Below the pieces are notes generated by a model. The model made no database searches and was not told the origin of the DNA. It worked only from the letters and a program-made list of their open reading frames with translations. This document shows, in pieces, positions 25,359-33,283 of a stretch of DNA of 64,000 bases; positions within the stretch are counted from its first letter, which is position 1; the number at the start of each line of letters is the position of its first letter. Source of the stretch: CAZTYW01 sp964617695 (GTDB taxonomy: Bacteria > Chloroflexota > Dehalococcoidia > UBA2247 > RBG-13-53-26); assembly GCA_964617695.1 (NCBI GenBank), contig CAZTYW010000002.1, positions 1 to 64,000 of the forward strand, in the 5' to 3' direction. Made by a program: the position numbers and the translations under genes.

Positions 25359-26381
25359 ATGAGCAGCCCGAAGCAGGAGATTGCTGAGCGCGTTCTGGGG
25401 TTCATCCGACGCCACAGCCTTGTCTCACCGCCGGAGACTCTGGTGGTTGGAGTCTCTGGCGGGCCGGACTCGGTCTGCCTGCTGCACCTTCTGGTACGGC
25501 TCAAGGACAGCCTTGGCATCGGACTGCACGTGGCACACCTGGATCATGCTTTGCGAGGAGCCGAGTCGCGGGCCGATGCTGAGTACGTTTCGGAGCTCGC
25601 CCATCGGCTGGGCATACCCGCTACTATGGGACGGAGGGACGTCAGGGACTATCGGGCCAGACACCGCCTGTCCCTGGAAGAGGCGGCGCGCCGGGTGCGA
25701 TATGAGTATCTTGCCGGGGTGGCTGCTGATGTGGGGGCAGGCAGGATCGCCGTAGGCCACAATGCGGATGACCAGGCAGAGACCATCCTGATGCGATTGC
25801 TGCGCGGGGCCGGCGCTCTTGGGTTGCAGGGCATGCAGCCCCTGACGGCGTGGGGTTCACTCGGCGGCAACAGGGGCCTGAAGGTGATTCGCCCAATCCT
25901 TGAGGTGACCAGAAAGGAAGTGGAGGCGTACTGTCAGCAACATGGCCTCTCTCCGAGGCAGGACTCCTCCAACCTTTCCCGTTCACATCTGAGGAACCGC
26001 GTTCGCCACGAGCTCGGACCTTTGCTGGAAAGCTACAACCCGAGAATCAATCAGGCCCTGCTTCGCACCGCCGATACGCTGGCCATTGAATCGTCCTTCT
26101 TTGAAGAACGGGTCAGAGATGTATGGGATGAAGTGGTCAGTGAAGAGGGCTCGGGGCTGCTCCTGAGGGCAACCGAGATCAGGTCATTGCATCCTGCCCT
26201 GCAGCGCCATCTGCTGCGCCAGGCGGCGAGGAGGGTGCTGGGCAGCCTCGAGGATATCGAGTGGAAGCACGTGGACAGGATGGCACGAGCTTTGAAGCTG
26301 CCTGCGGGCAAGCGGGTGGTCTTGCCCCGTGGCTTGACTCTCTACGTGGAAGATGCTGGCTACCGCGTAGCCGTGGAATAG
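25359..26381 (+). CDS. tilS: tRNA(Ile)-lysidine synthetase
   Basis: TilS modifies C34 of the CAU-anticodon tRNA-Ile to lysidine so that it reads AUA. The 340-residue protein has the PP-loop VVGVSGGPDSVCLLHLL near residues 30-46, LDHALRGAESRADAEYV and the HNADDQAETILMRLLRG motif. It then has the DSSNLSRSHLRNRVRHELGPLL segment that contacts tRNA. The C-terminus is short compared with E. coli TilS, as in many Gram-positive-type enzymes. The start is set by the promoter at 25297-25325. Confidence 0.95.
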   Translation: MSSPKQEIAERVLGFIRRHSLVSPPETLVVGVSGGPDSVCLLHLLVRLKDSLGIGLHVAHLDHALRGAESRADAEYVSELAHRLGIPATMGRRDVRDYRARHRLSLEEAARRVRYEYLAGVAADVGAGRIAVGHNADDQAETILMRLLRGAGALGLQGMQPLTAWGSLGGNRGLKVIRPILEVTRKEVEAYCQQHGLSPRQDSSNLSRSHLRNRVRHELGPLLESYNPRINQALLRTADTLAIESSFFEERVRDVWDEVVSEEGSGLLLRATEIRSLHPALQRHLLRQAARRVLGSLEDIEWKHVDRMARALKLPAGKRVVLPRGLTLYVEDAGYRVAVE

Positions 26382-26392
26382 GGCCTCCGGCG

Positions 26393-26698
26393 CTACTCCC
26401 TGGACGCCCAGTCCTGCATCAGCTTCTTGATTTCCTCTGCCAGCTTGGGGTTCGATTTCAGCCGTCTGACGAAGATCGGGCAGCCTTCCAGGAGCACGTT
26501 CTGTGCCACCGCCGCCATGTTCGTCATGAAGCTGCGAAATTCCTGTTCACTCTGTTGATTGTAGCCTGTGCCAGGCATCTGGCGCATCTCTCGCATCAGG
26601 TCCTCTGTTCCGAACCTCATCGGCATGACGCAAGATTTGTACCAGGGGCATTGTTTGCACTCTATCAGGGAAGAAGCTTCATCCAGGATGTCACCCAT
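26393..26698 (-). CDS. Uncharacterised four-cysteine protein
   Basis: The 101-residue protein has CKQCPWYKSC near the N-terminus (residues 14-23) and a fourth cysteine in EGCPIF near residue 74, enough ligands for a zinc or iron-sulfur site. The rest is helical and charged. It begins eight bases before the mtaB stop on the same strand, so it is translationally coupled to mtaB and may serve the same tRNA modification or an unrelated redox role. I do not recognise the family. Confidence 0.7.
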   Translation of the reverse strand: MGDILDEASSLIECKQCPWYKSCVMPMRFGTEDLMREMRQMPGTGYNQQSEQEFRSFMTNMAAVAQNVLLEGCPIFVRRLKSNPKLAEEIKKLMQDWASRE

Positions 26699-27968
26699 GT
26701 CTGTCCTCCGTCACCAGCTCCCCAAGCAGCCCACCGGCACGCTCGGCTGCCAGCCTTACTTCCAGCAATTGATTTGTCAGGTCTTCCTCGCTCTCGGTGA
26801 ATACCCGAAGATAGTTGGCAGTGAGTCCGCTCCAGGTTGATTGCTCCATTCTACTCTCCCACAGCACTGTCATCCTCCGCCCTACGTGCCGTTCCATGAA
26901 ACGCTGCCTGCTTTGCCGGGCAAGCGCCAGCATTCTCTGGCTGCGCTGTCTCTTCACCCTTTCATCCACACGGTGCGGCATGGCTGCGGCAGCCGTGCCG
27001 GGCCGCATCGAATAGGGGAAGACGTGAATCCCGGCAAAGCCGATACTCTGGCAGAAGCGATAGCTCTCCTCAAACTCCCTCTCCCCTTCACCCGGGAAGC
27101 CAACAATGATATCGGTGGTGATGGCCAGGTCAGGGATTGCCGCCCTGGCAAGGGACACTGCCCTCTCGTAATCGGCAGCGGAGTACGGCCGCTTCATTCT
27201 TTCCAGTATTACCTGGCTGCCGCTTTGCAGCGGCATATGGATGTGAGGGCAGACGCGTTCGTTAGCCCACAGCCCGAGCAGCGCCGGGGTCAGGTCCTGA
27301 GGCTGCAGGGAAGAGAGGCGCAAGCGCTCGATATCCGTCCTGTCCAGAATAAGATCAACCAGGTGTGGCAGGCCAAACCGCCCCTGTCCATTCCACCGGT
27401 AGGCTCCTACCCTGGTTCCGGTGAGGACGACTTCCTTGTAGCCTGACGCTGCTCTTACATCGACCTGATGCACGATTGTCTCGGGGGGAAGGCTGTGCTC
27501 CTTGCCTCGTGTGTACGGGACCACGCAGAAGGAGCAGAAGCTGTCGCAGCCCTCCTGGATCTTGACCAGGGACCGGGTCCGGGTTTGATAGTCCCTGCCG
27601 CGTCCTCCCTTTGCCGTGGCTCCGATGCTGCCTCTGGCCTCCAGTATGTCCACCAGCCTGTCCTTTTCCCTGTTTCCCAGGACCAGGTCTACCGCACCCA
27701 GCCGGCCTAGCTCATTGCCTGCCCGCTCGGCGTAGCAGCCGATGGCCACCGTGGTCGCTTCCGGGTTGGCCCGCTGCGCTGCCCGCAGCAACTGGCGAGC
27801 CTTCCGGTCAGCCACGTGTGTGACGGTGCAGGTGTTCAGCACGTACACGTCGGCCTCTTTGGCTGACTCCGTCAGTTGATGACCTCTGTCGATGAGCTGG
27901 CGGGCAAGCGACTCGGTCTCCGCCTGGTTCAGCTTGCACCCCAGGGACTCCAGGGCGATCTTGCTCAT
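26691..27968 (-). CDS. mtaB: tRNA (N6-threonylcarbamoyladenosine-37-C2)-methylthiotransferase MtaB
   Basis: MtaB converts t6A37 to ms2t6A37 in tRNA using SAM. The N-terminal UPF0004 domain has cysteines in SLGCKLNQAE, LNTCTVTHVAD and AIGCYAERAG. The radical SAM cluster is CDSFCSFC, and TRAM-like sequence follows at the C-terminus. The pattern SLGCKLNQAE separates MtaB from MiaB and RimO. ATG 27968 gives 425 residues; a TTG at 27986 is the alternative and neither has a strong ribosome binding site. Confidence 0.92.
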   Translation of the reverse strand: MSKIALESLGCKLNQAETESLARQLIDRGHQLTESAKEADVYVLNTCTVTHVADRKARQLLRAAQRANPEATTVAIGCYAERAGNELGRLGAVDLVLGNREKDRLVDILEARGSIGATAKGGRGRDYQTRTRSLVKIQEGCDSFCSFCVVPYTRGKEHSLPPETIVHQVDVRAASGYKEVVLTGTRVGAYRWNGQGRFGLPHLVDLILDRTDIERLRLSSLQPQDLTPALLGLWANERVCPHIHMPLQSGSQVILERMKRPYSAADYERAVSLARAAIPDLAITTDIIVGFPGEGEREFEESYRFCQSIGFAGIHVFPYSMRPGTAAAAMPHRVDERVKRQRSQRMLALARQSRQRFMERHVGRRMTVLWESRMEQSTWSGLTANYLRVFTESEEDLTNQLLEVRLAAERAGGLLGELVTEDRHG

Positions 27969-28183
27969 TTCTGCATCCAGGTCCAATTCTATAATGGATG
28001 CCGTGGGACTTCAAAGAGGGCCAGGGCTGAGCCAGCAGCCCCTTCGATGTTGGAGCAGGGACGGTGCTTGTGCACGGGACCAGAGCGGTGGTTGGGCGGC
28101 GGCCGCGCTTGCCCGACTTACCCACTTGGTATAAGATATAACCCTTGCGAGCACTGGACCCAGAATAGGCCAGGAGGGGCGGT

Positions 28184-29161
28184 ATGTGGCTTCAAACGAG
28201 AATGTTCTTGCTGGTAGCTCTGCTCTTCGCCATTCTGTACGGCGTGATCACCGGAATTGGGACGTGGGTAGGTGGCTTCAACCCCATTGTTTTCCTCATA
28301 ATCGGGTTCGGGTTCCTTTTCATCCAGTACCTGATCGGGCCGTCGATAGTGGGCTGGACGATGAAGGTAAGATGGGTATCCGAGAAAGAGGCTCCGGACC
28401 TGCACAAGCTCGTTGCGGAACAGGCAGAGAAGGCTGGCATCCCCAAGCCCAGGGTGGGCGTTTCTCAGTTGTCCGCTGCGCCACCCAACGCCTTTGCCTT
28501 TGGCAGAACGCATCGAGACGGGCGGGTCTGCGTCACGCCGGCGATCGTGCGTCTGTTGAGTCGGGATGAACTGAAGGCCGTCGTGGGGCACGAAATGTCA
28601 CATATAAAACACAGGGACATGGCTGTTATTACCGTGCTGTCGGCGATCCCGCTCATCATGTACTGGATTGCCTTGACCTTCATGTTCCGGGGCATGTTCG
28701 GTGGCAGGAGAGAAGGCGGCGGCTATGCTGTCTTTATCGGTCTCGGCGCATTTGTGCTCTACCTGATCACCAACCTGCTTGTGCTCTACGGTTCTCGCAT
28801 CCGCGAGTACTATGCCGATCGAGGCAGCGTCAGGCTGGGCAATCCGCCGCATCATCTTGCCACGGCCTTATACAAGCTGGTGTACGGCAACGCCCGGTAT
28901 AAGGACAGGCCGGAGCTCAAACAGATAGAGGGGGTGAAGGCGTTCTTCGTCAATGACCCCAGCCGGGCCTGGAGTGAGGTCAAAGAGTTGTCTCAGGTCG
29001 ATACCGACATGAGTGGCACCATTGACCCCCTTGAACTGCAGGCGCTACGTTCCAAATCCATTCGCCTTACGTCGCAGGACAGGATGATGGAGGTAATGAG
29101 CACCCACCCCAATATGCTGAAGCGGCTTCAGCACCTTTCCTCGCTGGCGCCTGGCCAGTAG
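28184..29161 (+). CDS. htpX: HtpX-like M48 membrane zinc metalloprotease with an EF-hand-like loop
   Basis: The 325-residue protein has two N-terminal membrane helices, the zinc site HEMSH (136-140) in VVGHEMSHIKHRD, two further hydrophobic segments, and the third ligand region SRIREYYADRGS. This is the HtpX/Ste24-type quality-control protease layout with the active site facing the cytoplasm. Unusually, residues 273-284 read DTDMSGTIDPLE, which matches the 12-residue EF-hand calcium loop (D1, D3, S5, G6, I8, E12). It ends STHPNMLKRLQHLSSL as in the family. AGGAGG precedes ATG 28184. Confidence 0.93.
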   Translation: MWLQTRMFLLVALLFAILYGVITGIGTWVGGFNPIVFLIIGFGFLFIQYLIGPSIVGWTMKVRWVSEKEAPDLHKLVAEQAEKAGIPKPRVGVSQLSAAPPNAFAFGRTHRDGRVCVTPAIVRLLSRDELKAVVGHEMSHIKHRDMAVITVLSAIPLIMYWIALTFMFRGMFGGRREGGGYAVFIGLGAFVLYLITNLLVLYGSRIREYYADRGSVRLGNPPHHLATALYKLVYGNARYKDRPELKQIEGVKAFFVNDPSRAWSEVKELSQVDTDMSGTIDPLELQALRSKSIRLTSQDRMMEVMSTHPNMLKRLQHLSSLAPGQ

Positions 29162-29218
29162 TCGGGAGGCTGGCCCGTTGGCAGGGCCGCCCGGCATCGT
29201 GGGATGCAATAGCGAGCC

Positions 29219-30628
29219 CTAGTTCCTTCGGCCGCGGCGTGGGGCGCCCCTGGCCTGCTGAGCGGTGGAGCGGTCAGCCCGGTAGTCGGGAGCAACGATG
29301 TTGAACACCAGACTGAGTCGCGGGTCTGCCAGACGTGAGCTGATTCGGCTCTCGATTTCCTCCAGTGAAGAGCACATGGTGACGGCCATGGGCAGGCGGG
29401 CATTGTACCGGTAGTTGATGAGCTGGTACAGCTTCTCCTGTGCCCAGGGCGTGCTGCTGTGCTCCCCAAAGTCATCCAGGATGAGAAGAGGCGTAGTCCT
29501 CACCTTCTCGAAGAGTTCGTCGTATGTCACCTTGCTTTCCGGGCCGAAAGTGGACCTTAAATGGTCCAGGAAATCGGGGACGATGACGAGACAAACAGGG
29601 TTGCCCCGCCGCACCCGGTAGTTGGCAATGGCGGCGGCCAGATGCGTCTTGCCGCAGCCGTTGTCTCCCTGAAATATGAGCCAGCCGTCTGGAGACTCGG
29701 CAAAGCTCTTGGCAAGGCGAAATGCCTGCTCCAGGTTCTGGCGTTGGTCCGGGGGCAGATTGACGCGTTTGGCGTCAAAGTTGTCAAAGGTCATGCTGCT
29801 GAGCAACTCCAACCCCAGTACGCCTGAATAGTCAAGTATGGAGCGACCCTTTTCCTCCAGCACGTGAACCTGGGAGAGGCTCGGGGCGGTCAGCCGGCTG
29901 TACCATCTCTCATCCAGTTCTTCCAGGACGACGCCGGCCGCTATGTTTATCACGGTAGGCAACTGGTCGTTGAACCGGCGGTTGATGATCTGCAACAGCT
30001 TCTCTTCTGCCCAGGCGGTGCTGGTGTGGATTCCCAGATCGTCCAGCATGAGAAGCGGCGCGGCCTGCACCTGCTCGAAGAGTTCGTCGTAGGAGACGTC
30101 GCTTGCCGGACTGAAGGCGGAGCGCAGATGGTCGAGCAGATCGGGAACGCTGATGAAGAAAGCTGGCGCCCCTTGCCCCACGCGCTCGTTGGCGATAGCC
30201 GCGGCCAGGTGGGTCTTGCCGCAGCCGCTCGGCCCCATGAACACCAGCCACCCTTCCGGGTGCCTGGCGAAGGACATCGCTGCCTTGCAGGCACGCAGGA
30301 ACCTCTCCTGATTGGATGGATCACTGCTGCGGCCCTCGGGTATCAGGTTTTCAAAGGTGAGGCGAGTCAGGCAGCCCAGGTTGCTGTAGCGTTGAAGTCT
30401 GGCCTGCCGGTTCTCTTCAAGCTCTTTCCGGGCGCATTGACAGGGCACCAACTGGCTGTAGTCCGGGCCGCCTGAAGGCAGCCGGGGGTGGACGAACCCC
30501 GCCCCCCTGCAATGAGGGCACGGCGGGGGCACCTCCGACGGCTCAGCGCTGGACCAGGTGTCCGTACTTGCCCTTGAAGTATCGGTTAGGGTCCTTTTTC
30601 TTCTTAGGATCTCTCCCAGGCTCTCCAC
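29219..30628 (-). CDS. Tandem DnaC/IstB-like AAA+ ATPase (two ATPase domains)
   Basis: The 469-residue protein contains two homologous ATPase units about 189 residues apart. Unit 1 has Walker A GPSGCGKTH (132-140) and Walker B LLMLDD (192-197). Unit 2 has GDNGCGKTH (321-329) and LLILDD (382-387). Flanking sequence is also repeated (FISVPDLLDHLRSAF versus LVIVPDFLDHLRSTF). The N-terminus has CPHC (37-40) and CQC (63-65), a likely zinc-binding module as in DnaI/DnaC relatives. The resemblance is to helicase loaders, and the gene lies in the dnaB cluster. Start GTG 30628 has GGAGGG eight bases upstream, so it overlaps the DnaD-like gene by 86 bases. DnaC normally has one ATPase domain. Confidence 0.88.
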   Translation of the reverse strand: MESLGEILRRKRTLTDTSRASTDTWSSAEPSEVPPPCPHCRGAGFVHPRLPSGGPDYSQLVPCQCARKELEENRQARLQRYSNLGCLTRLTFENLIPEGRSSDPSNQERFLRACKAAMSFARHPEGWLVFMGPSGCGKTHLAAAIANERVGQGAPAFFISVPDLLDHLRSAFSPASDVSYDELFEQVQAAPLLMLDDLGIHTSTAWAEEKLLQIINRRFNDQLPTVINIAAGVVLEELDERWYSRLTAPSLSQVHVLEEKGRSILDYSGVLGLELLSSMTFDNFDAKRVNLPPDQRQNLEQAFRLAKSFAESPDGWLIFQGDNGCGKTHLAAAIANYRVRRGNPVCLVIVPDFLDHLRSTFGPESKVTYDELFEKVRTTPLLILDDFGEHSSTPWAQEKLYQLINYRYNARLPMAVTMCSSLEEIESRISSRLADPRLSLVFNIVAPDYRADRSTAQQARGAPRRGRRN

Positions 30629-31256
30629 TCTCCCTACCCTCCGACGACCATCGCTCCAGAATGCGGGCGATGTATTTCCAGTTGCGCTTATTCAGGCTGA
30701 CGGCCTCCTTGAAGGCATCCTCGATCCACCGCGGGGGATAAAGCCTCTCCGCCTCCTCCAGTTCGTCGGCGATGATCGGGGTCAGCAGACCGATGTTCTG
30801 CTCGTACAATGTGTAGATGTTGGGCCTTTCGTCTTTCGTGGCTGGCTGCGGCTGCGGCAAGGCACCCAGGGACAGTCTGCCCTCCTGTACGTCTGCGATA
30901 GTCCCCCTGTTTGCTTCCGTGTTTATGAAATAGACCTCTTCCTGATCTCCCTCTTTCTCAACAACCAGGCGCAAAAGGATACCGTCGGCTACGGCTGCCT
31001 CCAGCGCACCTCCCACGGCTTCAGCAGGGTCGCCGCTGGTATCCATACCTGTCACCAGCCCCTTGTCGCCCATGAGCTCCTTCCCGGTGACAAACCTGAC
31101 AGGGCCCTGCTTCTGGTACAGCCGCCAGAAGATGTGCAGCACCAGCTTCAACTCTGCCAGGTTGTCGATGTCGGGCAGTAGCCTGTTGAAGAAAAGGTTC
31201 GGGACAGGCGTGAAGCTCAACCTACTTGGGAAACCGCGGAAGGGTTGTTTGTTCAC
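30543..31256 (-). CDS. DnaD-like primosome protein
   Basis: The 237-residue protein begins with a winged-helix-like region (PFRGFPSRLSFTPVPNLFFNRLL, then LVLHIFWRLYQKQGPVRF). Its C-terminal segment (YEQNIGLLTPIIADELEEAERLYPP, EAVSLNKRNWKYIARILERW) is the DnaD/DnaB2 domain, including the YxxxIG- and W-containing helices. DnaD proteins help load the replicative helicase at origins and restart sites. The frame extends to ATG 31298. I prefer GTG 31256 because family similarity starts at once after it, though its ribosome binding site is weak. It overlaps dnaB upstream by 35 bases. Confidence 0.85.
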   Translation of the reverse strand: MNKQPFRGFPSRLSFTPVPNLFFNRLLPDIDNLAELKLVLHIFWRLYQKQGPVRFVTGKELMGDKGLVTGMDTSGDPAEAVGGALEAAVADGILLRLVVEKEGDQEEVYFINTEANRGTIADVQEGRLSLGALPQPQPATKDERPNIYTLYEQNIGLLTPIIADELEEAERLYPPRWIEDAFKEAVSLNKRNWKYIARILERWSSEGRESGEPGRDPKKKKDPNRYFKGKYGHLVQR

Positions 31257-32628
31257 TATCCTCGTCCTGCGACCAGTAGTTCTCGAACTTGATGACATTC
31301 TGGCGGAACCTCAGGTGCCTCTGTCCGGTGGGCCCGTTGCGATGCTTGGCTACTATGATAGTGGCCAGTCCCTCGGGATACTGCTTGTCGGGGTGCCGCA
31401 TCTCCCATTCCTCCCTGGTGTGGTACACGTCTTCCCGGTAGATAAACAGCACAACATCGGCATCCTGCTCGATGCTGCCACTTTCCCTCAGGTCGGAAAG
31501 CTGAGGCCGCGGAGGGCTGCGTGATTCCACGGCTCTGCTCAACTGCGATAGGGCAAGGACGGGGACTTCGAGTTCGCGAGCCAGAGCTTTGAGTGAGCGG
31601 GAGATTTCGCCAATCTCCTGCGCCTTGTTCTCCGACCTGCCGTCACCCCGAATTAGCTGCAGGTAGTCCACAATGATGAGGTCTATACCCTGATCGTAGT
31701 AGAGGCGGCGGGCCTTGCCTCGCATCTCCACCACCCTCAGAAGTGGCGAATCGTCCACGTATATGGGTGCCCCGGAGAGTTCGCCAGCGGCCTCCATGAT
31801 GCTCCTCTCCTGCGAGGCCGTGTACTGTCCCGTTCTGACCTGCCTGGAGTCGACCTCAGCCTCGCTGGATAGGAAGCGCTGCACCAACTGCTCCTTGGAC
31901 ATTTCCAGGCTGAAAATAGCCACTCGGGCCCCCTGGTCCATAGCCGCATTCCTGGCGATATTCAGCGCCAGGCTGGATTTCCCCAGGGCTGTTCTGGCCG
32001 CCAGCACTATCATGTCAGAGCGCTGCAGACCGCCAAGCATGTCATCCAGACCGGCAAAGCCCGTCAGCACGTGAGGCAGATGGCCGGCGGAGTCGGGTGG
32101 CGCCGGGGCAAAACCGGTCTCCTCGAAGTACTCGTCCAGGACGCTGCGGATGTGGACGAAATCGCGGCGGCTCTCGCCGCGGCGTATGCGGTACAGTATG
32201 TCCTCCGCCTTGCTGAGGGCTGTGTCCACATCGGGGTCCGCTTCGTAGCCTATGGCGGCGATTTGCCCTGAGGCGCTGATCAGGCGCCGCATCAACGCCA
32301 GGCGGTGCACAATCTGAGCATAGTATTCAGCGTGAATCGAAGTGGGAAGTACAGAGACCAGATGACTCAAATACGCAGCACCGCCAACCTCATCCAGCTT
32401 GCCTTGCCTGGTCAACTCCTGGGCGACGGTTATCTGGTCTATTCGCTCGTTTCGCTCGTAGAGAGACAGGCAGGCATCGTAGAGCCACTGGTTCTTCTCC
32501 CGATAGAAGGCCTCAGACCTGAGAAAGTCCGCGGTCTTGAGGATTGCCTCGGGGTCAACAAGTAGCGAGCCGATTACCGCCTCTTCCGCCTCAATATTGT
32601 GAGGAGGTAACCTCTCGCCGTCGGCCAC
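31222..32628 (-). CDS. dnaB: Replicative DNA helicase DnaB
   Basis: DnaB is the hexameric helicase that unwinds the fork. The N-terminal helical domain begins LPPHNIEAEEAVIGSLLVDPEAI. The RecA-like domain has Walker A in AARTALGKSSLALNIARNAA, Walker B in LIIVDYLQLIRGD, and the arginine finger region LRESGSIEQDADVVLFIYRE. The 468 residues are normal, and no intein is present. It follows rplI by one base and overlaps the DnaD-like gene, forming a replication cluster. Confidence 0.97.
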   Translation of the reverse strand: MADGERLPPHNIEAEEAVIGSLLVDPEAILKTADFLRSEAFYREKNQWLYDACLSLYERNERIDQITVAQELTRQGKLDEVGGAAYLSHLVSVLPTSIHAEYYAQIVHRLALMRRLISASGQIAAIGYEADPDVDTALSKAEDILYRIRRGESRRDFVHIRSVLDEYFEETGFAPAPPDSAGHLPHVLTGFAGLDDMLGGLQRSDMIVLAARTALGKSSLALNIARNAAMDQGARVAIFSLEMSKEQLVQRFLSSEAEVDSRQVRTGQYTASQERSIMEAAGELSGAPIYVDDSPLLRVVEMRGKARRLYYDQGIDLIIVDYLQLIRGDGRSENKAQEIGEISRSLKALARELEVPVLALSQLSRAVESRSPPRPQLSDLRESGSIEQDADVVLFIYREDVYHTREEWEMRHPDKQYPEGLATIIVAKHRNGPTGQRHLRFRQNVIKFENYWSQDEDSEQTTLPRFPK

Positions 32629-32629
32629 G

Positions 32630-33079
32630 CTATTCCTCCGGGGAAACGGTGACTCTGATCTTGGGGGCGGAATCCGTACCCAGCCGGACGGTTACCTCGT
32701 ATTCTCCCAATTGACGGATGGGCTCCTGAAGCTCGATCTTTCTTCGCTCGATCTCCGAGCCGGTCAACCGGCTCAACTCATCGGCGATGTCGCTGTCCCT
32801 GATGGAGCCGTAGAGTCGGTCCTCTTCCACGACCTTGGCCTTAAAGGTGACCAGCAGTCCTTCCAGTTGCTGCGCCAGTTCGCCGGTCTCGGCGGCAACA
32901 CGCTGTTGCCTTTCTCGCTCCTTCTGGACCTGCACCTCTGCTGCCTTCAGAGCCGACGGTGTGGCCAGCAAGGCGAGCTTCCTGGGAAGCAGGTAGTTCC
33001 TTCCGTACCCATCAGCCACGTCCTTCAAGTCTCCGGCCCTGGCTACGTTGGGGACGTCTTTGAGGAAGATGACCTTCAT
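32630..33079 (-). CDS. rplI: 50S ribosomal protein L9
   Basis: The 149-residue protein begins MKVIFLKDVPNVARAGDLKDVADGYGRNYLLPRKLA, the rRNA-binding N-domain signature of L9. A long connecting helix (KAAEVQVQKERERQQRVAAE) and a C-terminal domain follow. There is no Shine-Dalgarno sequence before the ATG, and a TATAAT lies eight bases upstream, so the mRNA may be leaderless. It heads the rplI-dnaB-DnaD-like-DnaC-like operon. Confidence 0.97.
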   Translation of the reverse strand: MKVIFLKDVPNVARAGDLKDVADGYGRNYLLPRKLALLATPSALKAAEVQVQKERERQQRVAAETGELAQQLEGLLVTFKAKVVEEDRLYGSIRDSDIADELSRLTGSEIERRKIELQEPIRQLGEYEVTVRLGTDSAPKIRVTVSPEE

Positions 33080-33087
33080 CGGCCAAT

Positions 33088-33093
33088 ATTATA
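33088..33093 (-). promoter_or_regulatory. -10 element directly before rplI (leaderless candidate)
   Basis: On the minus strand a consensus TATAAT (33093-33088) ends eight bases before the rplI ATG. The predicted start then falls at or next to the A of ATG. No good -35 was found. Confidence 0.5.
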
Positions 33094-33268
33094 CCCCGCA
33101 GCACGGAAAACCGAAAGCCCTTTTCGAAGATGCCAGGCAGTCATTTCGCGTTTCATCTGGCGGACTGAGCGGGCGACACCCGCCATGTCGCAAGGCCCGC
33201 CCTCGGTCTTTGGCGAAGCGTCGCTGCCTGGTTCCAGCCAGGACTGGCATTGTGTGCTGCGCCTTCGC

Positions 33269-33274
33269 TATAAT
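33269..33274 (+). promoter_or_regulatory. -10 element directly before the M20 peptidase gene (leaderless candidate)
   Basis: A consensus TATAAT ends nine bases before the TTG at 33284, and no Shine-Dalgarno sequence lies between them. No good -35 was found. Confidence 0.45.
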
Positions 33275-33283
33275 GACAACGCT

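Noticed and set aside
32711..33283. 191-codon upstream extension of the M20 hydrolase ORF
   Set aside because: Most of it is antisense to rplI and resembles no protein; a promoter -10 lies just before TTG 33284.
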